DNA from: Orobanche coerulescens
Taxonomy: Eukaryota > Streptophyta > Magnoliopsida > Lamiales > Orobanchaceae
NCBI GenBank assembly: GCA_033398695.1
Contig: CM065811.1
Coordinates: forward strand, 73,164,001-73,228,000
Direction: 5' to 3'
Length of the DNA stretch: 64,000 nt
This document shows positions 32,106-44,503 of the stretch, one piece after another. Every line of letters begins with the position of its first letter. Position 1 is the first letter of the stretch. The translations under genes and the position numbers were made by a program. The notes under the pieces were generated by a model. That model saw only the letters and a program-made list of their open reading frames with translations, made no database searches and had not been told where the DNA came from.

Positions 32106-33240
32106 GTACTCCCAGACGAGCTACCTGGTTTACCTCCACTGAAGGATGTGGAATTCACAATAGAGTTGGAGCTTGGTACGCCTCCATTATCGAAGGCACC
32201 ATATCGGATGGCCCCGACCGAAATGCAGGAGTTGAAGATTCAACTTGATGAATTGTTTGAGAAAGGTTATATCCGACCGAGTGCGTCCCTGTGGGGAGCA
32301 CCAGTGTTATTTGTCAAGAAGAAGGATGGTTCGCTTTGTGTGTGTATTAATTATCGGGAGTTGAACAGGTTGACGATCAAGATTAAGTATCATCTACCCC
32401 GTATTGATGATCTCTTAGATCCACTTCAGGGAACTTCAGTATTTTTCCAAGATCGACTTAAGATCTGGATATCATCAATTGCGAATTCAAGAGTCAAATG
32501 TCGCGAGGACGGCGTTTCAAATACGCTATGGTCATTATGAGTTCATGGTAATGTCGTTTGGGTTATCTAATGCATCTGCGGTATTCATGGAATTAATGAA
32601 TTGGGTTTTCATCGACTTTTTGGATCAGTTTCTGGTTGTCTTCATTGATGACATTTTAATTTATCCTCGTGACCGGGAGGAGCACGAGTTTCACCTTCAT
32701 CAGGTTCTCGACGTGTTGAGATGGGAGCAACTCTATAGAAAGTTTTCCAAGTGCGAGTTCTGGATGGCCGGGGTGTCATGTCTCGGGCATGTAATTTCAT
32801 CAGACGGTGTGCGTGTTGATCCTCAGAAGACGGAGGCTATCCGGGATTGGCTACAACCGAAGAGTGTTAAGGAAATCCGAAGCTTTCTCGGATTAGCCGG
32901 TTATTATCGGCGGTTTGTGGAAGGATTTTCTAAAATCGCTCAACCTATAACGAACCTTTTGCGAAAGGATATGAAATACATGTGGTCTGAAGCGTATCAA
33001 CGGAGTTTTGAGGAACTCAAGAGCCAGTTTATTTCAGCACCTGTCATTTCCTTACCACAAGGGACGGAAGGATTCGTGGTTTATAGTGACGCATCCGGAC
33101 ACGGTCTTGGATGTGTATTAATGCAGAATGGGAAGGTTATTGCCTATTGCTTCACGGCAATTGAGACCTTACGATGTTAATTATCTGACCCACGGCCTGG
33201 AGCTAGCAGCCGTGGTTTTCGCATTGAAGATTTGGCGTCA
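32106..33240 (+). pseudogene. Reverse transcriptase and start of RNase H, Tekay internal 1
   Basis: RT begins with [13 protein letters not shown] and [12 protein letters not shown] (to 32540 in one frame). It continues in 32479-33180 with [20 protein letters not shown], an intact catalytic FIDD ([18 protein letters not shown]), [19 protein letters not shown], and RNase H with [18 protein letters not shown] frame break lies between the two parts around 32460-32540. RNase H is cut at 33245 by the copia array and resumes at 50421. It is broken but better preserved in its RT catalytic loop than Tekay A. Confidence 0.87.
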
Positions 33241-33245
33241 TTACC
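33241..33245 (+). other. Target duplication TTACC, left of the copia array
   Basis: TTACC at 33241-33245 is repeated at 50421-50425 on the other side of the copia array. In Tekay internal 2 (near 57747) the uninterrupted sequence has one TTACA at this place. This shows integration as a unit, or array growth after a single integration. Confidence 0.92.
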
Positions 33246-35236
33246 TGTTAGGAGTATGCCCTCGAATGCCACTCAGAGGTTGTTGAGTGAGGGCATTGTA
33301 CTTGTAATTATGTAAACCATTTATATAAGGCAAATGAATGTTTCTTTATTTACTGGTAGTTACTGGCATTCCTAACTCGTAAATAAACATATAGAAACTA
33401 GTCCGTGTATTTGAGAGCAAAACGTTCCACTCCTTATTGGATAAGGGGGTCGGCACTGGAAAGGTTATAGCTCAAATACTTAATCGTTCGCAAGTCGATG
33501 AAACTTGATTGGGTGTTAAGTTTATGTGAAGACTTGTATGACGTGTTCTTTGACATGGAGAGTGCCTGTCGAACACTAATGGTTAGTGGGAGCACACGTT
33601 ATAGGTATGCTAATTAGATTAGTATACTCGAACCGACTCACCCTCGATTCGTCACATGGATTTCACTCCGGGACAGTCAATGACGGAATCGAAAGGTTGT
33701 GATAGGTATTCGTGAACCTTCGACTTGAGGATTTAGTAGGGATGTGCTTGTGACGTCAAGATTTTCACTAGAGTAGTTCGACCCTGTAAACCGAAAGGCG
33801 GGGGTCAACCTCGACGTGCATCTTGACGGGCAAGTAGCAAGTCCTACTGAATACCAAGATAGAATTCTTTCTCCCGTTAGTGAGCGGGTTATATGTCCTA
33901 TGCGGTTATTGGCAGATGAGATCATAAGTCTTTGGCCAAAGCATTGGAGCGAGTTGTATTAGATACACGCATGACTCGATGATCTCGATTTGCATTAACG
34001 CATGCATAGCGTCAGAAATGCATAGGGTTTGACTGACCGTGACCCTATAACTTGATCGGGACATTTGAAAGAAGGGTTTATACGTATACTGGTATTCACA
34101 ACAGAATGGTTCTTGAATGATCCCAATCATTCGTTCTCAGTCGGGGTACAGTGTAGGCCACCAGGCTGGCTAGGTGGTGCTACTACTCTTTGGTTCCTCC
34201 CATTGTGACTGAGACGGACCTACCGAGTCGCGCATTAGGATTGACGACGGAATGAATTGAGCTAATTCTCTCATTATGAATATTGGATATTGGATATATA
34301 AATTTGGGACATTGGATGTTTAAATCGATTTATCGGATAAATTGATTTACGGCTTAATGGATTAGATATATCACTAAGTGATTAATTTAATTCATGAATA
34401 TAATTATTTCTTGGAGAAATTAATTATGTTATTTTGTGTTTGATATGTTTAATTAATTGGATTAATTAATCGACACAAATACATCGAAAAGAATCGGAGT
34501 TTATCTGTTTGGACTCACGGGAGTCTGAAACGAACCGAACTCATTCGTTTTTCATGATAGCCGCCCCATTATGCTTCCACCCACTTTCCCATTGTCTTTT
34601 CTTCCATTTATTAAATGATGATAATGACTTGGTGGGACAAGACTTCATGTTACATGGGTTGTACACATGAGGGTGGAAATAATATAAGATGATGTCTTTG
34701 ACAACTCTCCCAACACTTGATTCCATTTCCAACGTGAGGTTGAAGAGTAGAGAGAGATAGAAGTCTTCTTCATCATCTTCTTTATTCATATTCTTCATTC
34801 ATCTTCTTCATAACTTCTTAGAGAAATTTTGTGAGGAAATATTGAGAGAGATAGATATTCATACACTTAGAGTGATATTAATATCTATAACAAGCTTCAT
34901 CACCTAGCTCTAGCCGTATCCTCGGAGGATAGCAAGGTGTTGTCATTCCGTTTGTTTTCCGGCGCGTGGCAAGTAGAGACGCGGTGCTTTCGGCGTTGGA
35001 TCGTTCAAGGGCTTGAAGCGGAATAGATTCGTTGAGATCAAGCAAAGCTTGGGGAATAGCTCAAGAGAAGGTTATCCATCTAATCAACGGACTACAAGGG
35101 TGAGTTTACGACTCTTGCTTTTCGTTTATATATTCGTATATACGTAGCTCGATCGATCCTCGTAGGGATTCAGATCGAATTAATTTTTGTTTTACCGCTT
35201 CCGCTGGGCCTTCGTTTTAGGCACCGAATCCCAACA
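33246..35236 (+). repeat. Copia LTR 1 (1991 bp)
   Basis: It starts TGTTAGGAGTATGCCC and ends GAATCCCAACA. It matches LTR 3 in length and almost throughout. A TATATAAGG string lies at about 33328-33336, 80 bases in. A minus-strand open frame of 85 codons (34798-34541) recurs in all three LTRs but has no recognisable domain and is not called. Confidence 0.93.
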
Positions 35237-36926
35237 GTGGTATCGGAGCGTAGGTCTTGTGATCGTATATACGATATTGGCATTTGGAATGCTCGATTAG
35301 ATGGTGAATGATTTGGAATCATTTTAGTCATAATCGTGGTATATATTTTTCGTTCGTAATAATTGTATTTTTCGTAAGTTTATGTCTAAATATAAATCTT
35401 AAATTTCTGGGAAATATGATTTATATTGAAGATATGAAAGTCGGAAAATATTGATATTGGATATCCGGTCGAAAATCTAGCCCCGAATCGTCGTCGGACG
35501 ATTTTTTGGACAAAAAGGGTAACTGCCGAGAGTGACTCGACCGTGTCTGGTGACACGCGTGTCACCGGTGACACGGCCGTGTCCAGCCTGCCAAGTCATC
35601 GCAGGCGACCCGACCGTGTCCTGGGTGACTCGGTCGTGTCCTGGCCGGCATCTTCCGAGCGTGACTCGGCCGTGCTAGGCCTGTCTGCCGGTAGGCTGCC
35701 GAGGGTGACTCGGTCATGCAGGCCAGTTTTCACCCCGGCTCGATTTTTCCGTGTATTCTTAAAAATTAATCTCACGCATGTTAAATTGGATTTAATATGA
35801 TTAAAATGATTTATGGTACTTTATTTTATAAGGGAAATTTGATTAATTGGAATATTTATGGTCGACCGAATTATTTTTGAACGTTATCAAATTACCGATT
35901 GTGTGAATCGATTGGATCGGTTCGTATTGTTGATTGGATCAATGTATCTCTACGTTTTCCATTTATATAGTATTTATTGGATGAATGCTTTTTGAATGGG
36001 GATGTGGTTCGTGGACTTGGATTTGAATCGTTTGTTTTATTCGATTGGGTTGTAAAGGCCGTTTTGAGCCTATTTATTTTACTAGAAATGTTTGTATCTA
36101 GGATGCAATTTTCGATGTAAAATTTATATGTAATGACAAAGACCGGAGGAAGATCCATTTCGAAAAGACGAAGATTCAAGACGAAGACTTGTAATTAGAT
36201 TATGAAGTTTTTGTTTTCAGAACGGTTCATGAACCACATGTTGGTAGCAACTAGGTTGTGAATGGTTGTTTCATATTGTATGAATGCCACAAACGCGCTA
36301 ATATGATTAATGTGCAAAGTGTAACGTTAATCGCGAAAATTCTCCCACAATAAATAATTAAGTTTATAAGGTTTCAAGGTTTTCCTTCCTCCATCGAGTT
36401 TTCGGAAATTGAAATCCAAACCGGATGTGCTATGCTTCCGAGTTATCGGGGTAGTCGTTCGGGGAGGACGGATAAATTACCGGAGCGCATTGGATGCCTT
36501 CGGTTGGAGCAAATTTTATCCCTAGAAACGATAGGTTGCCGGATAAGATTCAATTGTGAAACCGATTTGCGTCGATGGTATAAACTTAACTTGTTCACGA
36601 ACCATAGAAATCGTATAGGTTGAGGGGAGTGAACAAGGGGAAAAAGAAGATCGAATCATCCATTAGATGGGTTGGTGTTGGACACCACTTTATGAAAATT
36701 AATAGACTAGAAACCCGTTCGGTTGCCCTCTATTAAGATTTATAAAGAACTTGATCACCACTATGAAGTAGAGCGACGATACTTAGGATATCACATGGGA
36801 GTGTGTTATTCCGATAAAAAATAGTGGGAGTCGGGTAACAAGAATAGAAAAGACCTTAAATTCTATACTCGAACATAATTGAATGAGTCGCTAATTAACT
36901 GTTATACTTAATGCACAAATCTCAAT
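35237..36926 (+). other. Primer site and long leader of copia internal 1
   Basis: GTGGTATCGGAGC directly follows the LTR (35237 on), a near match to the initiator methionine tRNA complement. The 1.7-kb leader contains a GC-rich motif array (35530-35735) and then AT-rich non-coding DNA to the gag start. Small open frames in both strands are not supported. Confidence 0.8.
35530..35735 (+). repeat. Array of GTGACWCGGCCGTGTC-like units in the copia leader
   Basis: Seven or eight units occur: GTGACTCGACCGTGTC, GTGACACGCGTGTCAC, GTGACACGGCCGTGTCC, GCGACCCGACCGTGTCC, GTGACTCGGTCGTGTCC, GTGACTCGGCCGTGC and GTGACTCGGTCATGC. The core GACACGGCCGTGTC is a palindrome. The array lies in the untranslated leader about 300 bases after the LTR. 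It recurs at 43095-43290. Confidence 0.8.
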
Positions 36927-37740
36927 ATGACAATGAATCCACTCGCAATTCTACTCGAAAAGAACACCTTAATGGGACCTAACTTTGTGGATTGGCTCCG
37001 CAATCGATGATTGTCCTCGGTATAGAGGCACCGGGATACGTCTTGAGACGGACATTCGGCGCCTCCTATGCGGACTCGAGCCAATCAGGAAGAGATTGAA
37101 AACCACGAAAAGTGGGTTAAGGATGACGTGAAAGTCCGTGCTTATATGATGGCTTCCATGTCTAATGAGCTTCAGAGAGCTCATGAGAAAATGACTTCTG
37201 CTAGGCAGATTCTATCTCACTTAACCGAGCTTTATGGTGAGCACAGCAGAACTGCTAGATATGAGATATCCAAGCAACTGTTCGGTGCAAGGATGAAGGA
37301 AGGTGAGAAAGTTGGGGAACACGTCCTCAAAATGATATCCATGATCGAGAGATTGGATGCTCTTGATTTTAAAATGGATACTTCTCTCCAAACCGACCTT
37401 ATCCTACAGTCTCTCCCTGATTCCTTCTCACAGTTTGTTATGAACTTCAACTGCAACGAGATTGCATGTAACTTAGCTAGGCTAATGAACAAACTGGTGA
37501 CCGCTCAGTCTCAGATGAAGACCCCGCGGATAAGGAGTCTGCACTTGTGATTTCTTCTGGACTTCGGAAGTCTAAGAATAAGAATAAAAAGACCAAGAAG
37601 CGGACTGGACCACAAGCTAAGGACCTTAAGGGAAAGGGAAAGGCCTCGATGGTTCCAAAGAACAAGAATAAGAAGGATGCTTGTCTCAAGTGCGGTGAGC
37701 TGGGCCACTAGGCTAGAGACTGTCCGATTCTTCAGGGCAC
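36927..37740 (+). pseudogene. Copia gag, internal 1
   Basis: The start MTMNPLAILLEKNTLMGPNF is typical of copia gag (UBN2 family). The frame breaks at about 36993 and reopens in 37068-37550 (NHEKWVKDDVKVRAYMMASM, LQRAHEKMTSARQILSHL, LFGARMKEGEKVGEHVLKM). A one-base break follows at a CCCCGCGG string (near 37523). The zinc knuckle CLKCGELGH-ARDC (37681-37722) has TAG in place of its eighth-to-ninth position aromatic codon, also in the second copy. Several of the breaks sit at CTG/CAG/CCG sites and may be consensus errors. Confidence 0.85.
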
Positions 37741-38389
37741 TTCAGGTACAAAACTTTTAGTTTTGGAAACAAATTGTTCTCGCATCGTATTTTCTACTTC
37801 TGGATACCGGATTCTCGGTGCTAGTTCTCATATTTGTACCGTGAATCGGGATCTGGAACAGTAGAAGCTTGGAGCTGGAGAAGTTATGATCACAGTCGGA
37901 AGCGGGCATAGTGTCGAGGCGACCGACATAGGATCACTTCTTTTGGGTTTAGAATCCGGCTTTGTTTTGACTTTAGAAGATGTACTTGTTTTGCCCAAGG
38001 GGCACAAAAACATTGTATCCATTCCAGTCATGGACCGAAAAGGCTTTTCATTTTTCATTGGTGATGGTTGCTGCAAAATTTATTTTAGAAATAAACTAGT
38101 GTGTACTGCTACATTGTTGAATGGATTGTATCATCTAAATCTCAGCAACAAAGTATTTGTGAATACTATAACTAGAAAACGCGGTAGGGATGAAACCAAT
38201 CAAGTTTTGAAATGGCATCTTAGACTTGGTCATGTTGGTCAGACCAAGGTTTACAAGATGGAAAAAGATGGACTTATGGGTCTATTGGGATCGGATCCCT
38301 TTCCTACTTGTGAATCTTGCCTTAAAGGCAAAATGACTAAGTCCCCCTTCACAGGGACATTTCAAAGAGCGCTGATAAACTGGGATTAA
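37741..38389 (+). pseudogene. Copia protease and GAG-pre-integrase region, internal 1
   Basis: The protease active site (expected DSGASSH) is present only in garbled form near 37800-37835 (GGATTCTCGGTGCTAGTTCT). Downstream, 37886-38389 is open and encodes GSGHSVEATDIGSLLLGLES, and then the integrase zinc region with His/His/Cys/Cys in KWHLRLGHVGQTKV and PTCESCLKGKMTKSPF. A one-base deletion near AGAGCGCTGATA (both copies) shifts the frame into a stop at 38389. Confidence 0.82.
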
Positions 38390-39171
38390 TCCATACCGAT
38401 GTATGTGGTGCTTTGGAAGCAGCACGTGACGGATATCAATATTTCATTACATTTACAGATGATCATACTAGGTATGGTTATGTATACTTAATGAAACATA
38501 AATCCGAGGCCTTTGAGAAATTCCAGGAATTCAAGGCCCTAGTCTAGAAACAAACTGGTAATCATATCAAAGCACTTCGGTCGGACCGAGGTGGCGAGTA
38601 TATGAGCACGGAGTTTGACGAGTTCCTTAAGGAACATGGAATAGTTTCACAACTAACACCTCCAGGTACTCCTCAGTTAAATGGTGTGTCAGAAAGAAGG
38701 AACCGGACCCTGTTGAACATGGTCCGTTCCATGCTGGGCTATACTGACTTGCCGATTTACCTGGGGTATGCACTGATCGCCGCGTATATCTTGAGCAGAT
38801 GTCCTTCCAAATCCGTTTCCTAAAACTCCACATGAGATGTGGGAAGGAAGGAAACCAAGTCTTAATCATATTAGGATTTGGGGATGTCCCGCTTATGTCA
38901 AGAAGACTAAGGTGGAAAAGTTGGAAGCTAGGTGCGAAGGGACGTTTCATTGGATTCCCATCCGGGACGATGGGATATCTATTCTACATGCTCGAAGATC
39001 GAAGGATCATTGTTGCTTTACAAGCACACTTCTGGAAGATGAGTTCATTCGGAAGGCGAGCAGTAGAAGTATTTCTTTAGAAGAATATAATGAAACTCCT
39101 CGAGAGACACCTGCAAGAAACTCGAACCGAACTTTCAAACACAAGTACAACCACCTCGTAGGTCTAGTAGG
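38390..39171 (+). pseudogene. Copia integrase core, internal 1
   Basis: The core starts with IHTDVCGALEAARDG-like sequence and YFITFTDDHTRYGYVYLM. A TAG near 38545 is shared with the second copy. The second acidic region (ALRSDRGGEY) and the Glu region (GTPQLNGVSERRNRTLLNMV) are intact in 38602-38823. The C-terminal part (MWEGRKPSLNHIRIWGCPAY) is in another frame because of a shift near 38820. The enzyme would integrate copia cDNA. Confidence 0.83.
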
Positions 39172-40250
39172 GTGTCTCATTTACCTGAGAGGTATGGGCT
39201 TGTGCACTTGGAGGAACTGGGTCTCCATGAGGTTCCAAGTGATAGCCAAGAGACCGACCCGACGACCTATGACCAAGCGATGGTGGATGTAGACTCCGCG
39301 AAATGGCGTGAAGCTATGGAAGCTGAGATAGACTCGATGCATGTCAATCAGGTCTGGACTCTAGTAGACCGCCCCAAGGGCATAGTGCCTATTGGGAACA
39401 AGTGGATCTACAAGAGAAAGACTGATGGTGATGGCAAGGTTGATGCCTATAAGGCCAGGCTTGTGGCAAAGGGTTATACCCAGAAGGAAGGGATCGATTA
39501 CTACGATACCTTCTCGCCCGTAGCCATGATCAAGTCTATTCGCATGATGCTTGCTATAGCTGCCTACCACGATTATGAGATATGGCAAATGGATGTAAAG
39601 ACGGCTTTCCTTAATGGATTCCTCGAGGAGGAAATCTATATGGAGCAGCCTAAAGGCTTTGTGTCTGAAGTCGATATTCAGAAAGTGTGCAAGCTTCAGC
39701 GTTCCATTTATGGACTGAAGCAAGCGTCGCGTAGTTAGAACCTTCGTTTTGACGAGGCAATCAAAGAGTTTGATTTCGTGAAAAATGAAGAGGAACCTTG
39801 TGTATACAAGAGGGTTAGTGGGAGCAAGATCGCATTCTTAGTACTATATGTAGATGAGATTCTACTAATAGGAAATGATGTGGGAATGCTTAGTTCTGTG
39901 AAAGCTTGGCTTTCGAGTAATTTCTCCATGAAAGACTTGGGAGAAGCAACCTATATTCTTGGTATTCGGCTCTACCTGGATAGAGCGAAGAGAACAATAG
40001 GCCTTTCCCAAGCCCTCTATATAGATAAGATCTTAAAGCGATTTAAGATGGATGATTCTAAAAGAGGGTTCCTACCGATGCAACATGGAATAAAACTCAC
40101 CTTGAAGATGTGTCCTCAAAGTGAGGAACAACGCAAGGAAATGAGTAATATACCATATGCTTCGGCCGTGGGTAGCCTTATGTATGCTATGTTGTGTACA
40201 AGACGACATCGCGCATGCCGTAAGCGTGGTGAGTAGGTTTCAGAAAACCT
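39172..40250 (+). pseudogene. Copia reverse transcriptase, internal 1
   Basis: Open 39172-39738: SAKWREAMEAEIDSMHVNQV, WTLVDRPKGIVPIGNKWIYK, RLVAKGYTQKEGIDYYDTFS, MDVKTAFLNGFLEEEIYME and YGLKQASRS. A TAG at 39736 (TGG in the second copy) breaks it. It resumes in 39778-40236 with the catalytic VLYVDEILLIGND (YVDE where YVDD is expected in the family; both copies) and IPYASAVGSLMYAM. The change of the second catalytic Asp to Glu in both copies suggests true loss of activity. Confidence 0.87.
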
Positions 40251-40820
40251 GTAGGGAACATTGATCTCAGAAAGAACGTTCTCAAGTACTTGAGAAGAAC
40301 TAGAGATATGGTTCTTATGTATGGCGGTGGAGAATCGGATGTGGTGGGATTCACTGATTCGGACTTCCAAGGACTGAAGGACGACTCGATGTCCACTTCT
40401 GGCTACATATTTACTCTTAATGGAGGAGCAGTATCTTGGCGTAGTGCCAAGCAAAGCGCGACTACTGATTCCACCTGTCAGACTGAGTATCAAGCAACCT
40501 CGGAGGCTTCCAAGGAAGGGTTCTGGATTAAGAAGTTTCTGGGAGAACTTCAAATGATAGCATGTGCTGAGCTGCCTGTCTACTGCATCGCGAAAAACGA
40601 CGAGTCAGAGCGAGCCAAGGAGCCGAGGTTTCACAACAGAACCAAACATATTGAGAGGAAGTATCATCTCGTAAGAGAATTTGTTCGCAAGGGATACATT
40701 GTCCGCCTGAGTAGACTCGGCCGACAACGTCGCCGATCCACCGACAAGCCACTTTCTCGGACTAGCTTGGAGCGTCATCCGGAGAACATGGGTATTAGAT
40801 ACCATAGTGTGTGGCATTGA
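40251..40820 (+). pseudogene. Copia RNase H, internal 1
   Basis: 40290-40820 encodes MYGGGESDVVGFTDSDFQGL, then GYIFTLNGGAVSWRSAKQSA and STCQTEYQATSEASKE, standard copia RNase H. A garbled stretch near 40580-40610 (reading CIAKNDESERAKEPRF) differs from the second copy by small indels. The stop (TGA at 40818) is followed by a polypurine tract (GCAAGGGGAGAT) and LTR 2. Confidence 0.86.
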
Positions 40821-40834
40821 GTGCAAGGGGAGAT

Positions 40835-42807
40835 TGTTAAGAGTATGCCCTCGAATGCCACTCGGAGGTTGTTGAGTGAGGGCATTGTACTTGTAATTAT
40901 GTAAACCATTTATATAAGGCAATGAATGTTTCTTTATTTACCGGTAGTTCTTGGCATTCCTAAATCGTAAATAAACATATAGAAACTAGTCCGTGTATTT
41001 GAGAGCAAAATGTTCCATCCTTATTGGATAAGGGGTCGCACTTTGGAAAGGTTATAGCTCAAATACTTAATCGTTCGCAAGTCGATGAAACTTGGTAGGC
41101 GTTAAGTTTATGTGAAGACTTGTATGACGTGTTCTTTGACATAGAGAGTGCATGTCGAACACTAATGGTTAGTGGGAGCACACGTTATAGGTATGCTAAT
41201 TGGATTAGTATACTCGAACCGACTCACCCTCGATTCGTCACATGGATTTCACTCCGGGACAGTCAATGACGGAATCGAAAGGTTTTGATAGGTATTCGTG
41301 AACCTTCGACTTGAGGATTTAGTAGGGATGTGCTTGTGACGTCAAGATTTTCATTAGAGTAGTTCGACCCTATGCGGAAGGCGGGGTCAACCTCGGCGTG
41401 CATCTTGACGGGCAAGTAGCAGTCCATGAATACCAAGATAGAATTCTTTCTCCGTTAGTGAGCGGGTTATATGTCCTATGCGGTTATTGGCGAGATGAGA
41501 TCATAAGTCTTTGGCAAAGCATTGGAGCTAGTTGTATTAGATACACGGCATTTCGATGATCTCGATTTGCATTAACGCATGCATAGCGTCAAATCTGAGA
41601 TAGGGTTTGACTGACCGTGACCCTATAACTTGATCGGGACATTTGAAAGAAGGGTTTATACGTATACTGGTATTCACAACAGAATGGTTCTTGAATGATC
41701 CCAATCATTCGTTCTCAGTCGGGGTACAGTGTAGGCCACCAGGTTGGCTAGGTGGTGCTACTACTCTTTAGTTCCTCCCATTGTGGTAGAGACGGACCTA
41801 CCGAGTCGCGCATTAGGATTGACGACGGAATGAATTGAGCTAATTCTCTCATTATGAATATTGGATATTGGATATATAAATTTGGGACATTGGATGTTTA
41901 AATCGATTTATCGGATAAATTGATTTACGGCTTAATGGATTAAATATATCACTAAGTGATTAATTTAATTCATGAATATAATTATTTCTTGGAGAAATTA
42001 ATTATGTTATTTTGTGTTTGATATGTTTAATTAATTGGATTAATTAATCGACACAAATACATCGAAAAGAATCGGAGTTTATCTGTTTGGACTCACGGAG
42101 TGCAAGCGAACCGAACTCATTCGTTTTTCATGATAGCCGCCCCATTATGCTTCCACCCACTTTCCCATTGTCTTTTCTTCCATTTATTAAATGATGATAA
42201 TGACTTGGTGGGACAAGACTTCATGTTACATGGGTTGTACACATGAGGGTGGAAATAATATAAGATGATGTCTTTGACAACTCTCCCAACACTTGATTCC
42301 ATTTCCAACGTGAGGTTGAAGAGGAGAGAGAGATAGAAGTCTTCTTCATCATCTTCTTTATTCATATTCTTCATTCATCTTGTTCATAACTTCTTAGAGA
42401 AATTTTGTGAGGAAATATTGAGAGAGATAGATATTCATACACTTAGAGTGATATTAATATCTATAACAAGCTTCATCACCTAGCTCTAGCCGTATCCTCG
42501 GAGGATAGCAAGGTGTTGTCATTCCGTTTGTTTTCCGGCGCGTGGCAAGTAGAGACGCGGTGCTTTCGGCGTTGGATCGTTCAAGGGCTTGAAGCGGAAT
42601 AGATTCGTAGAGATCAAGCAAAGCTTGGGGAATAGCTCAAGAGAAGGTTATCCATCTAATCAACGGACTACAAGGGTGAGTTTACGACTCTTGCTTTTCG
42701 TTTATATATTCGTATATACGTAGCTCGATCGATCCTCGTAGGGATTGATCGAATTAATTTTGTTTTACCGCTTACTGGGCCTTCGTTTTAGGCACCGAAT
42801 CCCAACA
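40835..42807 (+). repeat. Copia LTR 2 (1973 bp), shared by both internal regions
   Basis: It starts TGTTAAGAGTATGCCC and ends GAATCCCAACA. It is preceded by a polypurine tract and followed by a primer site, so it is both 3' LTR and 5' LTR. It differs from LTRs 1 and 3 mainly by small deletions and garbled spots at the same places where those two also differ from each other. Confidence 0.92.
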
Positions 42808-44503
42808 GTGGTATCGGAGCGTAGGTCTTGCGATCGTATATACGATATTGGCATTTGGAATGCTCGATTAGATGGTGAATGATTTGGAATCATTTTAGTC
42901 ATAATCGTGGTATATATTTTTCGTTCGTAATAATTGTATTTTTCGTAAGTTTATGTCTAAATATAAATCTTAAATTTCTGGGAAATATGATTTATATTGA
43001 AGATATGAAAGTCGGAAAATATTGATATTGGATATCCGGTCGAAAATCTAGCCCGAATCGTCGTCGGACGATTTTTGGACAAAAAGGGTAATCGGCGAGT
43101 GACTCGACCGTGTCACAGGTGACACGGTCGTGTCCGGTGACACGTGTCCGTGATGCAGCCAAGTCATCTGCGAGCGACCCGGCCGTGTCTGGGTGACTCG
43201 GTCGTGTCTGGCGGCATCTTCCGAGCGTGACTCGGCCGTGCTAGGCCTGTCTGCCGGTAGGCTGCCGAGGGTGACTCGGTCATGCAGGCCAGTTTTCACC
43301 CCGGCTCGATTTTTCCGTGTATTCTTAAAAATTAATCTCCCGCATGTTAAATTGGATTTAATATGATTAAAATGATTTATGGTACTTTATTTTATAAGGG
43401 AAATTTGATTAATTGGAATATTTATGGTCGACCGAATTATTTTTGAACGTTATCAAATTACCGATTGTGTGAATCGATTGGATCGGTTCGTATTGTTGAT
43501 TGGATCAATGTATCTCTACGTTTTCCATTTATATAGTATTTATTGGATGAATGCTTTTTGAATGGGGATGTGGTTTGTGGACTTGGATTTGAATCGTTTG
43601 TTTTATTCGATTGGGTTGTAAAGGCCGTTTTGAGCCTATTTATTTTACTAGAAATGTTTGTATCTAGGATGCAATTTTCGATGTAAAATTTATATGTAAT
43701 GACAAAGACCGGAGGAAGATCCATTTCGAAAAGACGAAGATTCAAGACGAAGACTTGTAATTAGATTATGAAGTTTTTGTTTTCTAGGAACGGTTCATGA
43801 ACCACATGTTGGTAGCAACTAGGTTGTGAATGGTTGTTTCATATTGTATGAATGCCACAAACGCGCTAATATGATTAATGTGCAAAGTGTAACGTTAATC
43901 GCGAAAATTCTCCCACAATAAATAATTAAGTTTATAAGGTTTCAAGGTTTTCCTTCCCTCCATCGAGTTTTCGGGAAATTGAAATCCAAACCGGATGTGC
44001 TATGCTTCCGAGTTATCGGGGTAGTCGTTCGGGGAGGACGGATAAATTACCGGGAGCGCATTGGATGCCTTCGGTTGGAGCAAATTTTATCCCTAGAAAC
44101 ACGATAGGTTGCAGGATAAGATTCATTGTGAAACCGATTTGCGTCGATGGTATAAACTTAACTTGTTCACGAACCATAGAAATCGTATAGGTTGAGGGGA
44201 GTGAACAAGGGGAAAAAGAAGATCGAATCATCCATTAGATGGGTTGGTGTTGGACACCACTTTATGAAAATTAATAGACTAGAAACCTGTTCGGTTGCCC
44301 TCTATTAAGATTTATAAAGAACTTGATCACCACTATGAAGTAGAGCGACGATACTTCCGGATATCACATGGGAGTGTGTTATTCCGATAAAAAATAGTGG
44401 GAGCTGGGTAACAAGAATAGAAAAGACCTTAAATTCTATACTCAGAACATAATTGAATGAGTCGCTAATTAATCTGTTATACTTAATGCAGACAAATCTC
44501 AAT
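42808..44503 (+). other. Primer site and leader of copia internal 2
   Basis: Homologous to 35237-36926, with GTGGTATCGGAGCG next to the LTR. It contains the GTGACWCGGCCGTGTC-like array at 43095-43290, where some units are shortened by indels (for example GTGACACGTGTCCGTG). Confidence 0.8.

Noticed and set aside
34541..34798. 85-codon minus-strand open frame repeated in all three copia LTRs (also 42117-42374 and 49725-49982)
   Set aside because: Its conservation only reflects the near identity of the LTRs. It has no recognisable domain and runs antisense to the element.
35237..35250. TGGTATCGGAGC considered as part of a tRNA gene
   Set aside because: It is only a 12-14 base primer-binding match next to an LTR; no cloverleaf follows.
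37232..37492. 86-codon minus-strand frames opposite copia gag (also 44810-45070)
   Set aside because: Shadow frames of the gag coding sequence on the other strand.
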